Assembly (NCBI GenBank): GCA_002340405.1
Contig: DDLZ01000142.1
Span: 1 to 6,950, forward strand
Source: Bacteroidales bacterium UBA2559
GTDB lineage: Bacteria > Bacteroidota > Bacteroidia > Bacteroidales > Bacteroidaceae
Reading direction: 5' to 3'
DNA length: 6,950 nucleotides
Position 1 is the first letter of the stretch. Each line of letters starts with the position of its first letter. Below are positions 1-4,932 of the stretch, piece by piece. The notes below the pieces were generated by a model that was given only the letters and a program-made list of their open reading frames with translations, had not been told where the DNA came from and did not search any database. The translations under genes were made by a program, and so were the position numbers.

Positions 1-20
1 AAATGATTATTCGACATTAA

Positions 21-34
21 GAAGGCTTGCCTTC
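21..34. repeat. Short inverted repeat GAAGGC-TT-GCCTTC
   Basis: GAAGGC and GCCTTC are perfect reverse complements separated by TT. As RNA this gives a stem of five pairs with a four-base loop. It overlaps the proposed -33 element of the first operon. It could be the stem of a terminator for a gene upstream of the window, since T-rich sequence follows loosely, or an operator half-site pair. The tract after it (GGGATATTTTCC) is not a clean T run, so the terminator reading is weak. Confidence 0.35.
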
Positions 35-54
35 GGGATATTTTCCTATTTTTG
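27..54 (+). promoter_or_regulatory. Bacteroidetes-type promoter for the flavodoxin-transporter-kinase operon
   Basis: A -7 box TATTTTTG lies at 47-54 and matches the Bacteroidetes consensus TAnnTTTG exactly. A TTG at 27-29 can serve as the -33 element with a 17-base spacer, slightly shorter than the usual 19-21. Transcription would start near 58-60, leaving a leader of about 22-25 bases before the ATG at 82. The leader is A-rich (CTATAAAAAGT before ATG) and has no strong Shine-Dalgarno sequence, which is normal for this phylum. Confidence 0.6.
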
Positions 55-81
55 CGCATATAAACCCAAACTATAAAAAGT

Positions 82-639
82 ATGAAAAGAAATCTGACTA
101 TCGCTTTGTTGGCACTTGTGTTTGCATCGTGCGCCTCCAAGGGGCCTAAGGTACTGGTAACATATTTTTCCGCAACGGGAACGACCAAGGCTTTGGCCGA
201 GGAGCTGGCTGCCGTCACCGGCGCCGATCTGTTTGAGATTACTCCTGTCGAGCCTTATACCGAAGAGGATCTGAGTTTCATGAACCGTCAGTCACGTTCC
301 GTCAGAGAGATGAATGACAAGTCATTACGCCCGGAAGTCAAGTCAAAACCTGAAAAGCCGGGGAATTACGAGACCGTTTACTTAGGTTTTCCCATATGGG
401 GCAATGCCGCACCTAACATCATAAATACCTTTATCGAGCAGAACGACCTGAAAGGCAAGACTATAATCACATTCTCCACATCGGGCAGCAGCGACATTAC
501 CAACTCCACCCGCCTGCTCAAGGAGAGTTATCCCGACCTTAACTGGGTAGAAGGTATCACATTGAAGCGCAACCCCACTCCCGAGGACCGCAATAATGTA
601 ATCAACACATTAAAAGAAGCAATGCCGGTCAAAAAGTAA
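82..639 (+). CDS. Flavodoxin-like lipoprotein (exported FMN-binding domain)
   Basis: This 185-residue protein starts with a lipoprotein signal peptide: MKRN, a hydrophobic stretch at 5-15, and a lipobox FASC that places the lipidated cysteine at residue 17. The mature part is a short flavodoxin domain of the Flavodoxin_4 kind found widely in Bacteroidetes. The FMN phosphate loop is SATGTT at 30-35 after the strand VLVTYF. The second flavin-contact region is LGFPIWGNAAP at 101-111, and the third is FSTSGSSDI at 131-139. All three loops are intact, so flavin binding is plausible. The residues after Cys17 (ASKGPK) lack the acidic run of the Bacteroides surface-export signal, so a periplasm-facing anchor is more likely than a surface one. 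It is the first gene of the operon, 3 bases before the transporter. Redox partner and substrate cannot be told from the sequence. Flavodoxins are usually cytoplasmic, so export is the odd feature. Confidence 0.88.
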   Translation: MKRNLTIALLALVFASCASKGPKVLVTYFSATGTTKALAEELAAVTGADLFEITPVEPYTEEDLSFMNRQSRSVREMNDKSLRPEVKSKPEKPGNYETVYLGFPIWGNAAPNIINTFIEQNDLKGKTIITFSTSGSSDITNSTRLLKESYPDLNWVEGITLKRNPTPEDRNNVINTLKEAMPVKK

Positions 640-642
640 ACG

Positions 643-1908
643 ATGTCAAAAAGACACAATTCGTGGGCGTGGGTGCCCACACTCTATTTTGCAGAAGGGC
701 TGCCCTACGTATTGGTCGTAACGGTATCGGCCATAATGTTCAAGCAACTGGGAATCAGCAATGCCGATATTGCTCTTTATACCAGTTGGCTCTATCTGCC
801 GTGGGTCATAAAACCGTTTTGGAGCCCGTTCGTGGATCTGATCAAGACCAAGAGATGGTGGCTGCTGCTCACCCAGCTCATTCTTGGAGCGGGGTTGGCA
901 GGAGTGGCGCTGACACTGAACACCACCGATTTTTTCAAATGGTCGCTGGCCATACTATGGCTGCTGGCATTCAGTTCGGCCACACACGACATTGCAATTG
1001 ACGGGTTCTACATGCTGGGACTCAGCGAGGGCGAACAATCTCTCTTTGTAGGAATAAGGAACACGGCATACCGTATAGCGATGATAGCCGGTCAGGGTGG
1101 TCTGCTTATACTGGTCGGTCTGCTGGAGAAGAGTTTGGGTTCGACCGTGAAAGCATGGAGCCTTGGATTTATGGTAGCCGGAGGAGTTATGATACTGCTT
1201 TGGCTCTACCACTCCTATATTCTCCCCTATCCGACTTCCGACCGCGCCTCTGCTGTCTCAGGACGCAATATGTTCAGAGAGTTCGGACGTACGGTCGTCA
1301 GCTATTTTAAGAAACCGAACATCATACCGGCGCTGCTTTTCATACTTTTGTTTCGCTTCCCCGAAGCGCAGATAGTCAAGATTGCTCCTCTGTTTCTGGT
1401 TGACGACACGGCCGCCGGCGGTCTGGGGCTCACTACTTCGGAAGTGGGATTCTCTATGGGTACTCTCGGAGTGATAGGACTACTGCTTGGAGGCATTCTG
1501 GGCGGTATAACGCTCTCCAAATTCGGACTGAGAAAATGTATCTGGTATATGGTGACGGCCATATCGATACCCGACCTTGTATATGTGTATCTAAGCTGGT
1601 TCCCGACAAATAATCTGGCACTGGTAAGTTCATGCATATTCATAGAGCAAATGGGATACGGATTCGGTTTTACGGCATACACCCTGTTCCTGATCTATTT
1701 TGCACGCGGAGAACATAAAACATCACATTACGCCATTAGCACCGGAATAATGGCTCTGGGTATGATGCTGCCGGGAATGATATCGGGTTGGCTGCAGGAG
1801 ATAATGGGCTACCGCCTCTTCTTTATCTGGATTATGTTCTGCTGCCTGATAACCTGCGCAGTATCGGCTATAATCAAATATGAACCTGATTTTGGAAAAA
1901 AGCAATGA
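643..1908 (+). CDS. MFS transporter of the AmpG/MurT type, probable muropeptide or amino-sugar importer
   Basis: This 421-residue, very hydrophobic protein should have about 12 membrane helices and sit in the inner membrane. AmpG-family hallmarks are visible: YFAEGLPY at 15-22, the first cytoplasmic loop KPFWSPFVDLIKTKRWW at 57-73, and the motif ATHDIAIDGFYM at 113-124, which corresponds to the SQDI-type motif of AmpG. E. coli AmpG is longer (about 490 residues) because of two extra helices, so this is the shorter Bacteroidetes form, like Tannerella forsythia MurT, an inner-membrane N-acetylmuramic acid transporter. The ATG is 3 bases after the flavodoxin stop, and the TGA overlaps the kinase start in ATGA, so transporter and kinase are probably translationally coupled. 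That pairing suggests import of an amino sugar that is then phosphorylated. The substrate (MurNAc, GlcNAc or anhydro-muropeptides) is inferred from family and neighbour only. Confidence 0.87.
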   Translation: MSKRHNSWAWVPTLYFAEGLPYVLVVTVSAIMFKQLGISNADIALYTSWLYLPWVIKPFWSPFVDLIKTKRWWLLLTQLILGAGLAGVALTLNTTDFFKWSLAILWLLAFSSATHDIAIDGFYMLGLSEGEQSLFVGIRNTAYRIAMIAGQGGLLILVGLLEKSLGSTVKAWSLGFMVAGGVMILLWLYHSYILPYPTSDRASAVSGRNMFREFGRTVVSYFKKPNIIPALLFILLFRFPEAQIVKIAPLFLVDDTAAGGLGLTTSEVGFSMGTLGVIGLLLGGILGGITLSKFGLRKCIWYMVTAISIPDLVYVYLSWFPTNNLALVSSCIFIEQMGYGFGFTAYTLFLIYFARGEHKTSHYAISTGIMALGMMLPGMISGWLQEIMGYRLFFIWIMFCCLITCAVSAIIKYEPDFGKKQ

Positions 1909-2756
1909 AACTTGTAGTTGACAGCGGATCCACCAATACCGACTGGGGGTTCTTCAATACGGGGTCCGATCTGAGAGCTTTCAGAACCCAGGGCATAAAC
2001 CCCTGCCATCAGAACATTGACGAAATACGCTCAATCATATCAAATGAGCTTGCAGAACAATTGGATGGTATAGACCTAAAAGAAGTAGTTAAAGTTTACT
2101 ATTATGGAGCCGGATGTGCCACAGACTCAATTTGCGCACAAATGTCGGCTCTGTTAAGCGAATTCCTGCCCAATGCCCTGATAGTTGTTGACAGCGATAT
2201 GCTGGGGGCTGCCCGCGCCCTGTGCAGCCGCTCCGAAGGGGTGGCCTGCGTACTTGGAACCGGCTCCAACTCATGTCTGTACAACGGCAGTGAGATTATT
2301 GACCAGGTCCCTTCGCTGGGTTATATTTTGGGCGATGAGGGGAGCAGCACGGCTCTCGGCCGACGTCTGATAAGCGACTGCCTGAAACGTCAGCTTCCCG
2401 AATCCGTGAGCCGTGAATTTATGGAGCGTTATTCGCTTACCAAAGAGATAATAATTGAAAACGTCTATCGCAAACCGCTGCCAAACCGTTATATAGCAGG
2501 GTTTGCCCCTTTCCTGCATGAAAAACGTAACGTTCCCGAGGTACATAAGCTGCTGATACAGTGTTTCTCCGAATTTTTTACAAGAAATGTGATGAACTAC
2601 CACAAACCGTGGCTGCCCGTCCATTTTATAGGTTCACTTGCCAACAGCTTTTCAGCCGAACTGACTGAGACGGCCGATTCACTCGGTATGACAATAGGAA
2701 AAATAATGGCCAGCCCCCTGGAGAGTCTTGTTGAGTACCACAACCTAGAGGATTAG
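1905..2756 (+). CDS. BadF/BadG-family amino-sugar kinase (GlcNAc kinase-like / MurK-like)
   Basis: This 283-residue protein of the ASKHA fold (BadF/BadG/BcrA/BcrD family) probably transfers phosphate from ATP to an N-acetylated amino sugar in the cytoplasm. The phosphate-1 loop is DSGSTNTDW at 6-14. A catalytic-type Asp lies in DSDMLGAARAL (96-106), probably D98. The phosphate-2 loop is LGTGSN at 117-122, GYILGDEGS spans 139-147, and the adenosine motif FIGS is at 241-244. Length and motifs match the Bacteroidales proteins annotated as N-acetylglucosamine kinases (I recall P. gingivalis PG1100 as very similar) and MurK of Tannerella forsythia, which phosphorylates MurNAc and GlcNAc. The start lies in ATGA over the transporter stop, with a weak GGA eight bases upstream. 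The stop overlaps the converging phosphopantetheinyl transferase by 4 bases. Sequence motifs alone do not separate GlcNAc from MurNAc specificity. Confidence 0.88.
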   Translation: MKLVVDSGSTNTDWGFFNTGSDLRAFRTQGINPCHQNIDEIRSIISNELAEQLDGIDLKEVVKVYYYGAGCATDSICAQMSALLSEFLPNALIVVDSDMLGAARALCSRSEGVACVLGTGSNSCLYNGSEIIDQVPSLGYILGDEGSSTALGRRLISDCLKRQLPESVSREFMERYSLTKEIIIENVYRKPLPNRYIAGFAPFLHEKRNVPEVHKLLIQCFSEFFTRNVMNYHKPWLPVHFIGSLANSFSAELTETADSLGMTIGKIMASPLESLVEYHNLED

Positions 2757-3340
2757 CTCTGCTTTTCCCTGCTGAACAGGGCTACCGATACCGCATAACC
2801 TTTTTCGCGGTTTATGGTGGTATCGATCTCAGCATCGGTTGATAAGATGCCATGCAGATTGTCGGTTATTCCCGTGCCAAGCAGCTTGAATACCGCCTCT
2901 TTCCGCGTCCAATAGGCGGCAAAGGTCTCTTCCCGCGCACCGGATGATATGATTGCAGCTTTTTCATCGGCATTCATACACTTGTCCAGCAACGCATCGC
3001 TCACAGGGCGGAATGATTCCGCATCAATGCCCACAGGGCGGTCGCACACGGCTACTGCAATGGCGCTCCGGCAATGGCTTATACTGAAATGTATCTGCGG
3101 AGAGTCCAAAAGGTAGGGTTTCCCATGCTCTTCAACGGCTATATTGAAACTGTCCAGAGAAAAATCACTCTTTAGTATGGATGAGAGCATTAGATATGAC
3201 TTGAGTGAAGCAAACCGCCCCTGCAGATGACCTATCTCCATTGCCCTGCTGCGCCGGGATTCGGGAACCAGAGGGAGCATACGCTCAACCTCGGCATCGG
3301 TACAGAGAGCCATCTCATCGAACAGACTGACACGTAACAT
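2753..3340 (-). CDS. 4'-phosphopantetheinyl transferase, Sfp superfamily
   Basis: This 195-residue enzyme should move the phosphopantetheine arm of coenzyme A onto a serine of an acyl or peptidyl carrier protein in the cytoplasm. The superfamily motifs appear in order: GKPYL at 73-77, HFSISH at 84-89, the Mg-binding VGIDAE at 103-108 (D106, E108), and WTRKEAVFK at 144-152 with the metal-binding Glu148 and Lys152. All key residues are present and the length is normal for Bacteroidetes Sfp-like enzymes, which are more compact than Bacillus Sfp (about 224). It starts 11 bases after the DUF1846 stop on the same strand, so it is probably the second gene of that transcript. Its TAA overlaps the kinase TAG tail to tail. 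The carrier protein it serves is not in the window. It could be the housekeeping ACP or a specialised one such as an aryl-polyene ACP. Confidence 0.9.
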   Translation of the reverse strand: MLRVSLFDEMALCTDAEVERMLPLVPESRRSRAMEIGHLQGRFASLKSYLMLSSILKSDFSLDSFNIAVEEHGKPYLLDSPQIHFSISHCRSAIAVAVCDRPVGIDAESFRPVSDALLDKCMNADEKAAIISSGAREETFAAYWTRKEAVFKLLGTGITDNLHGILSTDAEIDTTINREKGYAVSVALFSREKQS

Positions 3341-3351
3341 ATGCCGTTACA

Positions 3352-4836
3352 TCAATTTCTACCTTTCGGGAAAAATCTCTTCTTGACGGGATCGCAGGTA
3401 AGGCCCACACCTAACTTGTGGAAAATATTACGGTCCACATCACTCAGCATCACCGTGCAGTGCATCTGACATCCGCGAAGCTGCGGCAACACAGCCAATG
3501 CCCTGCTGCAATTTTCATCATGCAGGCTGAGAATTGAGAGCGCCACCAGCACCTCGTCGGTATGCAGCCGCGGATTGTTGCCTTGCAAATATGACATTTT
3601 GGTTTTCTGGATAGGCTCTATCATATTTTGCGGAATAAGCTTGATATCATGATCTATTCCTGCCAGATGTTTAGTTGCATTCAGAAGCAGGGCGGCACTC
3701 GGACCAAGCAGAGCCGAAGTCTTGGAGGTTATTATGGTACCGTCCTCCAGCTCTATGGCGGCCGACGGAACGCCTGTCTGCTCCTGACGCTCCTTGGCTG
3801 CTACCGTAGTGCGGCGCGATGCAGTGGTTATGCCGGCCTTGCTCATGAGCAGTACTATCTTGTTGACTTCGGCCTCATTAGTCTTGCCGTCGAAAAAATT
3901 GCCCAGCGCAGCATAGTATCGGCGGATCACCTCATCCTTGGCGGCACGGCTGCAGACCTCGTCATCGCTTATGCAGAATCCCGCCATATTCACACTCATG
4001 TCGGTCGGTGATTTGTAGGGATTCATACCGTAGATACGGTTGAAAAGTGCATCCAATATCGGGAATATCTCAATATCACGGTTGTAATTCACGGCTGTCT
4101 TACCGTATGCCTCCAGATGGAACGGGTCAATCATATTGACATCGTCCAGGTCGGCCGTGGCAGCTTCGTAAGCAATGTTCACCGGATGTTTGAGAGGCAG
4201 ATTCCATACGGGAAATGTCTCGAACTTGGCATACCCTGCCTTCACCCCGTGTTTCTGTTCCATATAGAGCTGACTCAGGCAGACCGCCATCTTACCGCTG
4301 CCGGGGCCGGGAGCGGTCACCACCACCAACGGACGTGAAGTCCTCACATAGTCATTTTTTCCGAACCCCTCATCGGAATCAATAAGCGCAATGTTATTGG
4401 GATAATCTTCAATGGTATAGTGTACATAAGTTACGATACCCAGACGGGTGAGCCGTTCCCTGAAAGCATCGGCGCTGCCCTGTCCGTTGTAGTGTGTAAT
4501 GACGACCGAACTCACCAAAAGCCCGCGTGACTCAAGCCCCTCCTTCAGACGCAACACATCAGTATCGTACGTAATGTGCAGATCGCTGCGTACCTTGTTC
4601 TTTTCAATGTCGATTGCACTGATAACAATAACTATCTCGGCATACTCTCTGAGCTGCGTAAGCATACTCAGCTTGCTGTCAGGTTGAAAACCGGGAAGTA
4701 CACGGCTGGCGTGATAGTCGTCAAAGAGTTTTCCGCCAAACTCCAAATAAAGCTTGTCTCCGAACTGCGCTATGCGCTCTTTAATGTATTCGGACTGTAT
4801 CCTCAGATACTTTTCGTTGTCAAATCCGTATATCAT
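3352..4836 (-). CDS. DUF1846 / UPF0371 family protein, function unknown
   Basis: With the start at 4836 this is a 494-residue protein, the usual length of the DUF1846 family (about 490-505). The family signature covers the N-terminus: GFDNEKY at 4-10, LYLEFGGKLFDDYHASRVLP at 29-48 and FQPDSK at 50-55. A P-loop-like segment TAPGPGSGKM lies at 174-183, where the first Gly of Walker A is Pro and the Ser/Thr after Lys is Met. A conserved C-terminal part includes TSKTSALLGPSAALLLNATK at 370-389 and HTDEVLVALS at 425-434. An upstream in-frame ATG at 4923 would add 29 residues unlike the family. That start lies upstream of a good minus-strand promoter (4876-4846) and inside the divergent gene's promoter, so it is rejected. 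A structure from Corynebacterium diphtheriae is known to me, but no established reaction. It precedes the phosphopantetheinyl transferase by 11 bases, probably in one transcript. Confidence 0.88.
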   Translation of the reverse strand: MIYGFDNEKYLRIQSEYIKERIAQFGDKLYLEFGGKLFDDYHASRVLPGFQPDSKLSMLTQLREYAEIVIVISAIDIEKNKVRSDLHITYDTDVLRLKEGLESRGLLVSSVVITHYNGQGSADAFRERLTRLGIVTYVHYTIEDYPNNIALIDSDEGFGKNDYVRTSRPLVVVTAPGPGSGKMAVCLSQLYMEQKHGVKAGYAKFETFPVWNLPLKHPVNIAYEAATADLDDVNMIDPFHLEAYGKTAVNYNRDIEIFPILDALFNRIYGMNPYKSPTDMSVNMAGFCISDDEVCSRAAKDEVIRRYYAALGNFFDGKTNEAEVNKIVLLMSKAGITTASRRTTVAAKERQEQTGVPSAAIELEDGTIITSKTSALLGPSAALLLNATKHLAGIDHDIKLIPQNMIEPIQKTKMSYLQGNNPRLHTDEVLVALSILSLHDENCSRALAVLPQLRGCQMHCTVMLSDVDRNIFHKLGVGLTCDPVKKRFFPKGRN

Positions 4837-4845
4837 AACGGATTG

Positions 4846-4876
4846 CAAATATATCTGAAACTTTCTAATTTTACAA
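4846..4876 (-). promoter_or_regulatory. Bacteroidetes-type promoter for the DUF1846-PPTase pair
   Basis: Read on the minus strand, TTG at 4876-4874 is the -33 element and TATATTTG at 4853-4846 is the -7 box. They are separated by exactly 20 bases, an excellent fit to the consensus. Transcription should begin near 4842-4840, only about 4-6 bases before the ATG at 4836. The message would therefore be nearly leaderless, and no Shine-Dalgarno sequence is available. This placement also decides the start codon of the DUF1846 gene. Confidence 0.72.
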
Positions 4877-4900
4877 TTTTTGTGTACGTAAAACAATTTT
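4873..4900. repeat. ACAATTTT direct repeat (20-base period) with an ACAA-TTT-TTGT inverted repeat
   Basis: ACAATTTT occurs at 4873-4880 and again at 4893-4900, exactly 20 bases apart, or about two helical turns. The first copy also forms the inverted repeat ACAA-TTT-TTGT at 4873-4883. That inverted repeat contains the -33 TTG of the minus-strand promoter and the TTTTTG upstream of the plus-strand promoter. A palindrome TACGTA sits between the copies at 4885-4890. The arrangement could be a shared regulator site. The stretch is AT-rich, so chance is a real alternative. Confidence 0.4.
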
Positions 4901-4914
4901 AATTCATACTTTTG
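4879..4914 (+). promoter_or_regulatory. Bacteroidetes-type promoter for the large envelope protein gene
   Basis: The -7 box TACTTTTG at 4907-4914 matches TAnnTTTG. The only nearby -33-like element is TTTG at 4879-4882, with a 24-base spacer that is longer than usual. The -7 box is therefore well supported and the -33 element is not. Transcription would begin near 4918-4920, leaving a leader of about 14 bases before the ATG at 4933. The long spacer may mean a weak or activator-dependent promoter. Confidence 0.55.
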
Positions 4915-4932
4915 TAAACCCAAAAATTGCGC

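Noticed and set aside
663..1001. Plus-strand 112-residue open frame inside the transporter gene
   Set aside because: It lies wholly within the well-supported AmpG/MurT-like gene in another frame and has no recognisable family features.
1302..1682. Minus-strand 126-residue open frame opposite the transporter gene
   Set aside because: Antisense shadow of a strongly supported gene, with low-complexity Pro/Ser-rich sequence and no promoter or motif.
2271..2624. Minus-strand 117-residue open frame opposite the kinase
   Set aside because: It overlaps conserved kinase motifs on the other strand and resembles no family I know.
2767..2781. Hairpin CCCTG-CTGAA-CAGGG as a terminator between the convergent operons
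   Set aside because: The T run is on the wrong side for the plus strand, and on the minus strand the stem is followed by A residues. It also lies within the PPTase coding sequence.
3628..4011. Plus-strand 127-residue open frame opposite the DUF1846 gene
   Set aside because: Shadow of the conserved DUF1846 coding region; its composition is typical of an antisense frame.
4576..4902. Plus-strand 108-residue open frame running into the divergent promoter region
   Set aside because: It is antisense to the conserved DUF1846 N-terminus and then crosses both promoters, with no supporting promoter or family match.
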